Numbered from the stretch's first letter, positions 8,701-16,426 are shown. The stretch: DNA of 64,000 nt from Hymenobacter cavernae (GCF_014641455.1 NZ_BMHT01000006.1:248001-312000); one strand, 5' to 3'. The notes: a model not told the origin generated them from the sequence alone. Numbers and translations are program-made.

Positions 8701-9009
8701 AAGCCAGTTGCCGGCAGCATCCAGCTTGGCGACGAACACAGCATCCGATCCGACATACGGTATTCCAGGATTAACCAGCGTCGTATTCCCAAGCGTGAGG
8801 CTACCCTGAAAAATACCAGTAACCAACACATTACCAGCCGCGTCAGTTACCACGCTTTGCCCCCGCGCAGTACCGTTGGCTAATGCTTCATCAATCGCCG
8901 TTACCTGATCAAACGTCTGCGCACGGGCTCCGCCACCAGCAAGTAGAACCAAAGCGAACAGTACTATCCAGTTTTGCCAACGCTGGCGCGGCAATAAGCA
9001 TGTAATCAT
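5731..9009 (-). CDS. Large SBBP-repeat-like secreted protein with T9SS type A sorting domain
   Basis: A 1092-aa protein with a signal peptide (cleavage about GGGARAQ-TFD). The body is a series of about 13 tandem repeats, each with a Trp-rich GxWxWAVR motif and with DAxGxVYVTGxF and TFVARLD-type segments about 70-90 residues apart. This is the pattern of SBBP-type beta-propeller proteins. The last about 80 residues (FQVFPTAISAGQALHY...LRAGIYLVRLTTAGTTQATRIIVY) are a type A T9SS C-terminal signal. It should therefore be exported by T9SS and attached to or released from the cell surface. It contains no CCTAGG site, unlike the genes around it. Ligand and role are unknown. Confidence 0.88.
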   Translation of the reverse strand: MITCLLPRQRWQNWIVLFALVLLAGGGARAQTFDQVTAIDEALANGTARGQSVVTDAAGNVLVTGIFQGSLTLGNTTLVNPGIPYVGSDAVFVAKLDAAGNWLWAVRASNTGATNGFGRNASLALDAAGTPYLVASLLGSFTFGTTTLTSSNTGTDVVVARLNGATGAWEWAVRASTSNSLNANISNGITVDGKGHVYVTGSFVGSATFSNASAASPTLTSNGAAADIFVARLDALTGNWQWAVRGGGTENDQGASIVADAADNIYVTGAFRSTDASPATFAPAAGAPLTLASRGSAADIFVARLDGTTGAWQWAARAGSTQDDAGASVAADATGHVYVTGGFVGGGTTSSYPPVYIPAATFDSPSGSSLTLAGASGSDIFVARLDAVTGSWQWAVRGGSYGADAGTSIAVDATGVPFITGYFRTFIPSGPAEFSPTVSGSPILLAGNTSQETSFAFVAQLEESTGKWRWVVPASNVPNGSGGNGLAVKNGRIYTTGFYTNNGTFSSSQASGVIGGNNANAFVAQTDANNGSWLWVKNPDAGGVKQVTSAATDAAGNVYVSGVFQGKLTLGTTTLVSAGPTSTGFIAKRDPAGNWQWAVRVTTSQGLAETGIAVDATGHLYTTGSFSGVATFYNAAGTALTVNGGSTYVARLDVATGNWQWAVCSTGGSGPFIGSRIAVDAAGNPYVSGLFQRTMTFAGSNGPITLASTIAPNEYTYTTPDLFVARLSPTDGTWQWAVRAGGASNDFSGGIAADPTGHVFVTGAYIGNATFSSPNGGVLTVPGFANGTDIFVARLDAATGAWQWATRGGSNAPLSGADDFGKAIAVGTGGDAYITGSFTGNATFGNLALGTNLASVTDSRTFVARLDGATGAWRWVVRGGGNQGTSLQTDAAGRVYAAGDFRGTVTFDSPTLSPLLTTTSQGGSDVFVARLDAASGAWQNLATYGSRANEQSAALLLTPQNNAYVAGNYTNAQDFASAPPINYGPLYNTGFVARLSSGWVLPVREQQQEAQKASFQVFPTAISAGQALHYVVEEQLGKTAIIELCTLTGQRVARWSVSSAAGMLPAPTLRAGIYLVRLTTAGTTQATRIIVY

Positions 9010-9555
9010 TACGTGAGCGGTAAAGGGTGGAAGGATAATTTAAGTGGTCGTAAGCCAATAGAAACTATAGCGCCCTACTCCTCTCTGCCCCCTGCTATTA
9101 AGCTTTCCATCCCTGTCGCTTAGGTGCTGCTAAAGTGATTACAATAACATACAAAAGGTTGCCCCCATACATAATTCTATATACATTAATTTTAGATTAA
9201 ACCAAGTACTGTGCCCTTACCCTTGTCTTTCCAAAGCTACTTCCAGCGCTTCTACTCCGCTACCTGAGCTATCTGCTCTTTCATCGCGCTGACAGTCAAG
9301 GACACCTAAGCTGCCGCTACAATCCTTATTAGCTTAACTGAGCCTTAGAAGCGGCCGGCCTTAGTTGAACAGCTCAGCCGCTCAGCTACAGTAAACCATC
9401 AAGTCACGACGGTTCAGCTTGGAATATAGTTCTTGTGGTCAGGTCGCAGCGTGCACAGTTGAGCTAGCTGAAAATACATTTCAAAAGCTTCCTTTTATTT
9501 CTAACCCGAAGGCATCAGGTGAAGTATACGGGGCCTACGCTCTACTTCCCACACT
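9010..9555. other. 546-bp divergent intergenic region
   Basis: This separates the start of the T9SS substrate gene from the start of the CinA-like gene. It is more A+T rich than the genes and probably holds both promoters, but I could assign no convincing -33/-7 pair. Around 9340-9400 there is a cluster of GCTCAGC/GCTTAG-type short repeats that could fold. No coding potential was recognised. Confidence 0.5.
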
Positions 9556-10086
9556 ATGGAAACACCCGAAATAGATAACCTCGTCAAGAAATTCCTGCAG
9601 TTCAAACTCACTATTGCCTTTGCGGAAAGCTGTACGGCCGGTCTGCTCGCCTCTGAGTTTTCCAAGGGCGTAGGCAGCTCCGAAGTGCTGCTGGGCAGTG
9701 TTGTCACGTACCACCCGATAGCCAAGCAGAAGCTGCTGGGCGTGAGCCAGGAATCGCTCAGTTTGTACACGGCCGAGTCGCAGCAGGTAACGAATGAAAT
9801 GGTGATGGGCCTGCACAAGAAATTGCCCGCTGATGTGTGCGTGGCCGTGACGGGCTTGTGTGCGGAAGGCGCCTCCGAAGCGGACATCAAGCCTGTCGGC
9901 ACCGTCTTTTTCACCTTCCTGCACCAAAATCACGCGGAGGAAATTCGCCATGAATTTGAAGGCGATTGTGTCACCGTACGGGAGCAAGCCGCCGATTTTA
10001 TCTTTACGCACCTCGGCGAATTGCTAAACCGCTATTCGGAGCAATACGCGGCCCAGGCCGTCGAAACCCGCACTAAGAAAGGCTAG
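9556..10086 (+). CDS. CinA C-terminal-domain protein (nicotinamide-nucleotide amidohydrolase-like)
   Basis: A 176-aa stand-alone CinA-C domain. The family (PncC) deamidates nicotinamide mononucleotide in pyridine nucleotide recycling. The AESCTAGLLAS motif has the nucleophile Ser25, and the C-terminal KPVGTVFF strand is conserved. The usual SGIAGPGG loop is here VTGLCAEGASE, a departure at the substrate-binding turn that could alter activity. There is no N-terminal molybdopterin-like (COG1058) domain, so this is the short form. It is monocistronic with its own terminator. Confidence 0.82.
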   Translation: METPEIDNLVKKFLQFKLTIAFAESCTAGLLASEFSKGVGSSEVLLGSVVTYHPIAKQKLLGVSQESLSLYTAESQQVTNEMVMGLHKKLPADVCVAVTGLCAEGASEADIKPVGTVFFTFLHQNHAEEIRHEFEGDCVTVREQAADFIFTHLGELLNRYSEQYAAQAVETRTKKG

Positions 10087-10099
10087 GTTTCACTTTTAC

Positions 10100-10146
10100 A
10101 AAAGCCCGTCATGCAGAAGCAGTAGCCGAAGCATGACGGGCTTTTT
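10100..10146 (+). terminator. Intrinsic terminator after the CinA-like gene
   Basis: AAAAGCCCGTCATGC pairs with GCATGACGGGCTTTT, a 15-bp stem followed by T residues. The GTCATGC/GCATGAC tips recur in other intergenic hairpins here, such as 31348-31385. Confidence 0.85.
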
Positions 10147-10255
10147 GCGCACTCCGTCGAGAGTAAATAAGCAGAAAAAACCTAGGTATTCTACTGTTGA
10201 ACAAGACTTTACTATGGCTCTTATTACTCCTCACTACTATCACACCACCTAACGC

Positions 10256-11290
10256 TTAGTGCGGTCTTGCGCGACCTAGCAGCATCAGGCGCAGGTTCAA
10301 TCGCACCACATCGCCCATAGTGCGGCAGCGGTTAAAATGCTCGGTATGATGGTGGCGGTTCAGTTCGCCTTTGAGTTCCTCAATCTTTTCGGAAGTAGAT
10401 ATTTCATCGGCGCGCATGCAGTCGATCAGATCTTTGAGGCGGTAGCGGGCGGCACGCACGCGCCGGCCCATCAGGGCACGCTCTTCGGTTTGGTACTGGC
10501 GTACACTTTCCGGGGAGAGCAGCTCGCCACACATCTGCACGATAGGCAGATTATCCTTGAAAAACTGCGGCAAATACATCGTTTTGCGGCCTTCGTAGCT
10601 CTGCTGATCGAAGTCGATGGCGCGCACGCGGTACTGCTCATCCTCGAAGTCAGGCGTTACATCGATGACGTAGTTATAGGCGCGCATATCGCCGAGCAGC
10701 CGGGCAAAGCACCGCTCGTTGAACTTGACAAACTCCTTGGCAATGCGCACCTGGTTGAGGTGCGGCCGGTTGAGGTGGTGGCGAATGAAGTCGTCGCCGG
10801 GAATGCCGGCAATGTGCTCCTCAATCAGCGAGTCCCCGCACACGAGGTAGTTGATGCGATTAGGCGATAGAACGTGCTCCAGCTCAAGCCCGTACACCCG
10901 CGAGGCATCCGCCCGCTTCACGTAGAAGTAGTCGTAGTTGTCGTTGAACTGGTTCACGATGCGCACCCGAAACGGATTGCTGTTGCCGAAGCGGCAGTAG
11001 TCAACTCGGTCGGCAATCAGGTGCTCAGAAAAGGACAAGTCGCCGTCGGTTTTCAGCAGCGCGTACACTTCCGAAAGCCCGGCCGAAAGCTCCCGCAGGC
11101 TGCTGGGCTCGTAGTAGACGGTCTGCCAGAGCGTGTCGTGGCCGTTGCGGTCGAGGCGCGGAAATGCCCCCGTGAAGTGCTGCAAGTCGGCGTAAGTAAC
11201 AGGCAGCCTGGTTTCCCGGTCGTAGTCATGCAGATATGTCCGCAGCCGCTTGGTAATTGAGTAGTTTATCTTCTTCCGGGAGATATTCAT
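10256..11290 (-). CDS. Uncharacterised protein with kinase-like sequence features
   Basis: A 344-aa soluble protein I do not recognise as a named family. Several stretches echo the protein-kinase/aminoglycoside phosphotransferase fold. GDSLIEEHIAGIPGDDFI resembles a hinge region. LLGDMRAYNYVIDV resembles a catalytic loop with Asp then Asn. YRVRAIDFDQQSY (about residues 223-235) resembles a metal-binding DFG/DFD motif. No glycine-rich loop is obvious. The C-terminus is strongly basic and helical. There is no signal peptide. It is transcribed alone. The kinase idea is inference from motif spacing only. Confidence 0.55.
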   Translation of the reverse strand: MNISRKKINYSITKRLRTYLHDYDRETRLPVTYADLQHFTGAFPRLDRNGHDTLWQTVYYEPSSLRELSAGLSEVYALLKTDGDLSFSEHLIADRVDYCRFGNSNPFRVRIVNQFNDNYDYFYVKRADASRVYGLELEHVLSPNRINYLVCGDSLIEEHIAGIPGDDFIRHHLNRPHLNQVRIAKEFVKFNERCFARLLGDMRAYNYVIDVTPDFEDEQYRVRAIDFDQQSYEGRKTMYLPQFFKDNLPIVQMCGELLSPESVRQYQTEERALMGRRVRAARYRLKDLIDCMRADEISTSEKIEELKGELNRHHHTEHFNRCRTMGDVVRLNLRLMLLGRARPH

Positions 11291-11524
11291 TGGGAGGAGC
11301 TAGGAGCGAGGAAGTTACGGCTTATGTATTTTCCTGGTCGAAGGTGCCCGGAAAAAGTTATGACGTTTTTTGGCACTGAGTTTTCAGGCTGCTGCATTCA
11401 ACCTGAATTCACAAACCTAGCTTTTCTCCTAGCTCCTCCGCGTCCCGGCATTATCCAAAACTTCTAAGAAAATCCCGAACTTCGCGCTACCACATTTCAG
11501 GCAGCTTATCTCTCTTTATTGATT

Positions 11525-12718
11525 ATGAAAAAAACGTTACTTGTGCTGGGCTTGGCGCTTTTGTTTCCGGCACTATCACCTGGCTGGGGCTATTTTGGTC
11601 ACCGCACCATTGGGCAAGTCGCGGTGTATGCGCTGCCCAGCGCCATGCAGGGCTTCTACTTCCGACACATGTCAGAAATCGTGAAGCTTATCACAGCTCC
11701 CGACGAGCGGCGCGAGTCGGACCCGGCCGAGGCGCCCAAGCACTACATCGACATGGACCACTACGGCGAAAACCCGTTTGGCGACATGCCCAAAGCCTGG
11801 GATAAAGCCAGCGCGAAGTACTCGGCTGACACGCTGCGCAAATATGGCACCGTGCCGTGGACGGTGACGGAGGTGAAAGAGCAGCTGACTGAAGCCTTCA
11901 AGCAGCGCGATACCACGGCGATTATCCGCCTCTCTGCCGACCTAGGTCATTATGTGTCAGATGCTTTTGTGCCGCTGCACACCACCGAGAACTACGATGG
12001 GCAGCTCACCAACCAAGAGGGAATGCACAGCCTCTGGGAAAGCAAGCTCCCGGAGCGCCATATTGCTGAATACAAGCTCGATAGCGACCCTGGCTACTAC
12101 CTGAAAGACCCGCAAGGTGCCATCTGGCAGGTCGTACAGTCTTCCTACGGTTTCCTGGGGGATACCTTCGACAAAGAGGAGCTGGTAACGCGCAAATTCA
12201 CGCCCGACACTAAGTACAGCTACTCACATAAGTTCGGCAAAACCCGCCGCGCCTACTCCGATGCCTTTGCCGATGCTTACCACAAGGAAGTCGGTGGGCA
12301 GGTAGCCTACCGCCTCAAGCAGGCTCCAACGATGGTGGCATCGATGTGGCTGACCGCCTGGAAAGACGCCGGTAGCCCCGATCTGAATGCCCTGATGGCG
12401 AAAAAGCCGACCAAGGAGGAGAAAGCCGCGCTGGCCGCTCAGCTCAAAACCTGGAACAAAAACGAGCTGGTGCCTGAGCAGCAGCTCATTGCTCTGCAAA
12501 AAGAAAAAGCCGTGGAGCGCCCCGACGAAATTAAGTCGGCGGAAGATGCGCCGGCTACTCCGGCCGCCTTCGAAGCTGCTCCTCCGGCTGCTCCAGCCAC
12601 TCCGGCGGCGGCTCCTGCTGCTCCCGAGAAGGTGAAAGTAAAGACGAAAGGCGGCGATGCGCCGAAGCAGAAAGAGAAAATCAAGAAGGAGAAAAAGGCC
12701 GATGACGGCTGGAATTAG
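11525..12718 (+). CDS. Exported zinc-dependent phospholipase C / S1-P1 nuclease-like protein
   Basis: A 397-aa protein with a signal peptide ending just before Trp21 (SPG-WGYFGHR). An N-terminal Trp followed by a His is the hallmark of the trinuclear-zinc phospholipase C/S1-P1 nuclease fold. Other likely metal ligands are in HYIDMDHYG, SADLGHYVSDAFVPLHTTENYDG (His and Asp) and GMHSLWES. The last about 70 residues are a Pro/Ala-rich linker and a Lys-rich basic tail, unusual for the family and possibly for surface or nucleic acid binding. The ATG at 11525 is preferred over a TTG two codons earlier. Substrate (lipid or nucleic acid) is undecided. Confidence 0.8.
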   Translation: MKKTLLVLGLALLFPALSPGWGYFGHRTIGQVAVYALPSAMQGFYFRHMSEIVKLITAPDERRESDPAEAPKHYIDMDHYGENPFGDMPKAWDKASAKYSADTLRKYGTVPWTVTEVKEQLTEAFKQRDTTAIIRLSADLGHYVSDAFVPLHTTENYDGQLTNQEGMHSLWESKLPERHIAEYKLDSDPGYYLKDPQGAIWQVVQSSYGFLGDTFDKEELVTRKFTPDTKYSYSHKFGKTRRAYSDAFADAYHKEVGGQVAYRLKQAPTMVASMWLTAWKDAGSPDLNALMAKKPTKEEKAALAAQLKTWNKNELVPEQQLIALQKEKAVERPDEIKSAEDAPATPAAFEAAPPAAPATPAAAPAAPEKVKVKTKGGDAPKQKEKIKKEKKADDGWN

Positions 12719-12790
12719 CTGTTTATCAGCTCTTCTTGCTGTTGAGCTTTAAGATATTATACCAACTTCGGGCAGGTAGAAACGTAAGCT

Positions 12791-12842
12791 GAGTTTACCC
12801 TGGGCGTGGCCTTGTTCCACAACCTAGGGTAAACTCTTTTTT
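12791..12842 (+). terminator. Intrinsic terminator containing CCTAGG in its stem
   Basis: GAGTTTACCCTGGG (12791-12804) pairs with CCTAGGGTAAACTC (12823-12836), 13 of 14 bases, followed by six T. One arm of the stem contains the CCTAGG palindrome. Confidence 0.8.
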
Positions 12843-12866
12843 CTTCCACCATATCACCTGTCCACA

Positions 12867-13778
12867 ATGATCTTACGCTATGACCGGCTGGCCATCGAGC
12901 TGCCCAAGCCCAAGAATCCTTCGCCCAATGATGCAGCGGCTATTCAGGAGCTGCTAGGCGGCAAGTACGGGGAGATGTCGACACTGATGAACTACACGTT
13001 CCAGTCGTTTAACTTCCGGGGTCGGAACAAGCTACGGCCGTTCTACGACCTGACGTGCAGCATCGCGGCCGAGGAGTACAGCCACATTGAGGCCGTGTCA
13101 TACGCCATAAACCTCTTGTTGTCAGGGCAAACTGTGAAGGGCACCGACCCGAAGCCGGCGCCGCTGAAAGATACCGTTGATGCCCGCTTCTCGTACCATT
13201 ACTTAGCCAGCGCCCAGGCCGCGCTGCCCTACGACTCGATGGGCAACCCCTGGACGGGCCAGTACGTGCACAGCAGCGGCAACCTGCGCCTCGATTTGCT
13301 GCATAACTTCTTCCTGGAGTGCGGCGCGCGGGCCAACAAGATGCGCGTGTACGAAATGGTAACGGACCCGTGCGCCCGCACGATGGTCGGCTACTTGCTG
13401 GTGCGCGGCGGCTTGCACGTAGTGGCCTACGCCAAAGCGCTTGAGAAACTGACCGGCGTGGAAGTAAGCAAGCTGGTGCCGGTGCCCGAACTCAGCAACG
13501 ACAAATTCCCGGAAGCCAAAAAGCTTCAGGAAGAGCAGAAGCTGCACCTCAAGCTTTACACCTTCAGCCCCGAAGACTACAAACAGGCTGGGTTGATCTG
13601 GAACGGCACCCACCCCGAAGACGGCCAGCCGCTGGAGCTCGTGCAGGGCGGCTTTATGGGCGTGCCGTATCCCGACCTGGAAGAAGAGCCCCAGCTTTCT
13701 TCCCCCGTCGGTGCCGACTTCGACTACGACCCGCAGATGTTCACGGACATCGCCAAGAAGATGGGTATCAAGCCGTAA
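12867..13778 (+). CDS. Manganese catalase
   Basis: A 303-aa non-haem catalase that disproportionates hydrogen peroxide at a di-manganese centre. Likely metal ligands are Glu36 (KYGEMSTLMNY), Glu69/Glu70 and His73 (AAEEYSHIEAV), and the second pair in FFLECGARANKMRVYEMV and RGGLHVVAYAKALE. The N-terminus MILRYDRLAIELP is typical of the family, so the ATG at 12867 is secure. It is cytoplasmic, with no signal peptide. It is monocistronic, with terminators on both sides. Confidence 0.93.
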   Translation: MILRYDRLAIELPKPKNPSPNDAAAIQELLGGKYGEMSTLMNYTFQSFNFRGRNKLRPFYDLTCSIAAEEYSHIEAVSYAINLLLSGQTVKGTDPKPAPLKDTVDARFSYHYLASAQAALPYDSMGNPWTGQYVHSSGNLRLDLLHNFFLECGARANKMRVYEMVTDPCARTMVGYLLVRGGLHVVAYAKALEKLTGVEVSKLVPVPELSNDKFPEAKKLQEEQKLHLKLYTFSPEDYKQAGLIWNGTHPEDGQPLELVQGGFMGVPYPDLEEEPQLSSPVGADFDYDPQMFTDIAKKMGIKP

Positions 13779-13813
13779 CCTAGGTTTCTTACCTTCAGAT
13801 TCGAGATATTTCA

Positions 13814-13849
13814 AGTTGCTGTCGGCTATGGTCGGCAGCAACTTTTTTT
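13814..13849 (+). terminator. Intrinsic terminator after manganese catalase
   Basis: AGTTGCTGTCG pairs with CGGCAGCAACT (one G-T pair), followed by a seven-T run. Confidence 0.85.
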
Positions 13850-13872
13850 ATATCTGGCGAGCCTTCGTCGCG

Positions 13873-13880
13873 CATCTTTG
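13873..13880 (+). promoter_or_regulatory. Putative -7 box upstream of the peptidyl-prolyl isomerase
   Basis: CATCTTTG matches six of the conserved positions of TAnnTTTG except the first T. It lies between the catalase terminator and the isomerase gene. Confidence 0.35.
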
Positions 13881-13969
13881 CGTCTGTTGGTTTTGCATGA
13901 CCTAGGTTGCGCCAGCGCCTCCCTCCTACCACGCCAGTTCACCCGGCCTTTTATCTTTCTGCTCTGCTT

Positions 13970-14737
13970 ATGTTCTCTCCTACTTCTGCGCTTGCTGTCT
14001 GGCCGAAAACAGTGGGGCTGTGCGCGGCCGTGTTGCTGGCCACCGCCTGCGGCCAGGCCGAGAAACCGGCCGAAACATCCGCCACCAAGCCCGCCCCGCC
14101 CCCCGTACCCGGCCCCGACCTGACGACGCTCACCGACAGCAACGCGGCACCGCTGCTCCTAGCTTATCTGAAGCAATACCCTGCTTCTGAGGTCATTATC
14201 CATACACGACTAGGTGATATGCGCATCAAGCTCTACGACGATACGCCCATTCACAAGGCCAACTTCCTGCTGCTGGCCCGCAAAGGCGTGTTTGACGAAA
14301 CTGTGTTCAACCGCGTGGTAAAAGGCCTCGTGGTGCAGGGCGGGCGCTCCGACCACCGCACCATTCGCATCACCAAGTACCACTTGCCGCCCGAAGTCCG
14401 GCCCGCGCACTTCCACAAGCACGGCGCCCTCGGCATGGCCCGCTACGACGATGAGCAGAACCCCGGCCGCCTTTCCTCCAACAACGATTTCTACATCGTG
14501 CACGGCAAAAAAACGGCGCCCGCAATGGCACAGGCAATGGCAGGTCGCAAGCTCACGCCCGCGCAGCTTACTGCCTACCAAACTGTGGGGGGCGTGCCGG
14601 CTTTGGATGGCAAATACACGGTGTTTGGGGAAGTCGTGGAAGGCCTGGATGTGATTGACAAAATAGCCAACGAGCCCATTGATGCCTACAACTGGCCCAA
14701 GAAGGACGTGGATATCAGGATGGAAGTAGTGAAATAG
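13970..14737 (+). CDS. Cyclophilin-type peptidyl-prolyl cis-trans isomerase lipoprotein
   Basis: A 255-aa protein that speeds proline isomerisation during folding of exported proteins. The N-terminus has a lipobox LLATAC-GQ, so it is a periplasmic or outer-membrane lipoprotein. The cyclophilin core is complete: TRLGDMRIKLYDDTPIHKANFL, FNRVVKGLVVQGG (active-site Arg, Phe, Gln), LGMARYDDEQNPGRLSSNNDFYIVHG and YTVFGEVVEGLDVIDKI. There is an insertion (about residues 175-195) before GGVPALDGKYT, common in Bacteroidota. The ATG at 13970 gives a proper lipoprotein signal; a TTG at 13907 would add 21 residues. Confidence 0.88.
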   Translation: MFSPTSALAVWPKTVGLCAAVLLATACGQAEKPAETSATKPAPPPVPGPDLTTLTDSNAAPLLLAYLKQYPASEVIIHTRLGDMRIKLYDDTPIHKANFLLLARKGVFDETVFNRVVKGLVVQGGRSDHRTIRITKYHLPPEVRPAHFHKHGALGMARYDDEQNPGRLSSNNDFYIVHGKKTAPAMAQAMAGRKLTPAQLTAYQTVGGVPALDGKYTVFGEVVEGLDVIDKIANEPIDAYNWPKKDVDIRMEVVK

Positions 14738-14738
14738 C

Positions 14739-14863
14739 ATGTAGCGCGAACCGAAGGAAGGCGCTAGCCAAGCCTGAGCTTCGCGTATCGTTGAACGGAA
14801 TCGTGCGACAACCTAGGTACCAGATTATTCAACGATACGCGAAGCGGGAGCTTCGCGCTACAT
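14739..14863. repeat. TGTAGCGCGAA inverted-repeat element
   Basis: The outer arms ATGTAGCGCGAA (14739-14750) and TTCGCGCTACAT (14852-14863) are perfectly complementary. The inner 18-bp arms 14778-14795 and 14828-14845 are also perfect, and ACCTAGGT lies in the loop. The right arm supplies the TAG stop of trehalase; the left arm starts one base after the isomerase stop. A related element with the same TGTAGCGCG tip is at 63914-63979. Confidence 0.75.
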
Positions 14864-16426
14864 TCCTTCTTCAATCTTATACTGATTCATAATCTTCAGC
14901 AGCACGCCGTTCGTCCAGCCGAATCCGTCTTGCAGCGGATACTCGCCACCGCCGGCTTTGAATTGCGTCTCGACGACGTTGTACTTCTCCAGCAGCTTGC
15001 CGGTTTGCTTGAACACGTTGATGTTCAACGCCGCCCAACGCTCAGCAATAGCGCGCGCCAGGGTGTGCTGCTTGTAGCGCTCCAACCCACTGATAGCCAT
15101 CCATTCCAGCGGAGCCCAGGCGTTGGGAGCATCCCACTGCTCGCCGCTGGCGTTGAGGGTAGTAACTAGGCCGCCGGGCTTCAAAAAGTCCTTTTGCAAC
15201 CCGGCCGCCACTTGCTTTGCCTGACTGCGGGTAGCCAAGCCGAAAGCCAGCGGGAAAGCACTGGCCAAGGTGCGCACCGACGTCCGCCGACCTAGCTGCC
15301 AGTTATAATCCACAAACCAACCTAGGTCTTTGTCCCAGCAATACGCCAGAATCGCCTTCTTGCGCCGAGCCGCTTTTGCCTTAAAATCAGCGGCTTTCCT
15401 GCTGTTGCCTTGCACCTGATACGAGCGGGCAATCGTGTTTTCCAGGTGATAAAGCAGGCAGTTCAGATCGACGGGCAGCAGGTTGGTGGTTTGGATGGAA
15501 CCCAGGTGCCCGGCCGGCCCAAACCAGCGGCTGCTGAAATCCCAGCCGGAAGCGGCCGCCGCCCGAATGTTGCGGTAGAAAACCCCAGACGGCTGCGGGC
15601 TCGTTTTCGCCGACGTCACATCTTCCGCGTATGACTCTTCCCGCGGCTGGTCGCTGGCATCCCAGTAGCGGTTCAGCACGGTGCCATCGGGCAGGCGCAC
15701 CGCCAGACCGTAGGCGTGGCCGGGGCGCAGCGTATCAGCCCCCGCCATCCAGTAGGCGTATTCTTTGAGCAGCGATTTCTGATAGCGCAGCAGCACGGTG
15801 TCGCCCTCGGCCTGGGCCAGCAGCTCCACCATGCTGGCGAAAAATGGTGGCTGCGAGCGGGTTAGGTAGTACGTGCGGTTGCCGTTCGGGATGAAGCCGT
15901 TGGTGTCAATCAGGTGGGCGAAGTTGTTCAGGATGTGCCGGATCAGCTTAAACCGGTGGCTTTCCTGCAAACCCAGCATCGTGAAATACGAATCCCAGTA
16001 GTACACTTCCCGGAAGCGCCCGCCCGGCACGATGTACGATTGCGGCAGCGGCAGCAGCGAAGTGGCCTGGGTGGTGGCCGTGTCGGCGCGGCGCTCCAGC
16101 ACCGTCCAGAGCGTATCGATGTGGTGGCGAATACCGGCCGCGATGTTGCTCTGATAGAGGTTCGTTACCTCGCCGGGCGGCGCAAAATACCTGAGCGTGA
16201 AGCGACCTAGGTCAAAGCCCGGTTGGGTTTTCTGCTGCTCGTAGGCTTGCCGGATTACGGCCGGAGCGGCTTTCGGAACGGCATCCACGAAGGTTTTGCC
16301 ATCCGGGAACACGCGGCCCAGTTGCACGGCCTCAAACAACCCAGGGTACAGCTGGCGCGGCGACTCACGCTGTGCCTGGGCACCTAGGTTTACAAACAGC
16401 AGAAAGACAGCAAGTAATCTTCGCAT
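14858..16426 (-). CDS. treA: Periplasmic trehalase (GH37)
   Basis: A 522-aa exported alpha,alpha-trehalase that splits trehalose into two glucose. It has a signal peptide (MRRLLAVFLLFVNLGAQAQ). Both GH37 signatures are present: PGGRFREVYYWDSYF and QWDAPNAWAPLEW. The catalytic regions are ASGWDFSSRWF (general acid Asp) and GGGEYPLQDGFGWTNG (base Glu). Length fits the bacterial periplasmic enzymes. The ATG at 16426 is used; a TTG two codons earlier is less likely. Its TAG stop is inside an inverted-repeat element. No trehalose transporter or regulator is adjacent. Confidence 0.93.
   Translation of the reverse strand: MRRLLAVFLLFVNLGAQAQRESPRQLYPGLFEAVQLGRVFPDGKTFVDAVPKAAPAVIRQAYEQQKTQPGFDLGRFTLRYFAPPGEVTNLYQSNIAAGIRHHIDTLWTVLERRADTATTQATSLLPLPQSYIVPGGRFREVYYWDSYFTMLGLQESHRFKLIRHILNNFAHLIDTNGFIPNGNRTYYLTRSQPPFFASMVELLAQAEGDTVLLRYQKSLLKEYAYWMAGADTLRPGHAYGLAVRLPDGTVLNRYWDASDQPREESYAEDVTSAKTSPQPSGVFYRNIRAAAASGWDFSSRWFGPAGHLGSIQTTNLLPVDLNCLLYHLENTIARSYQVQGNSRKAADFKAKAARRKKAILAYCWDKDLGWFVDYNWQLGRRTSVRTLASAFPLAFGLATRSQAKQVAAGLQKDFLKPGGLVTTLNASGEQWDAPNAWAPLEWMAISGLERYKQHTLARAIAERWAALNINVFKQTGKLLEKYNVVETQFKAGGGEYPLQDGFGWTNGVLLKIMNQYKIEEGM

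Noticed and set aside
14739..14863. Insertion sequence ends
   Set aside because: There is no transposase between the arms; this is a small non-coding palindromic element.
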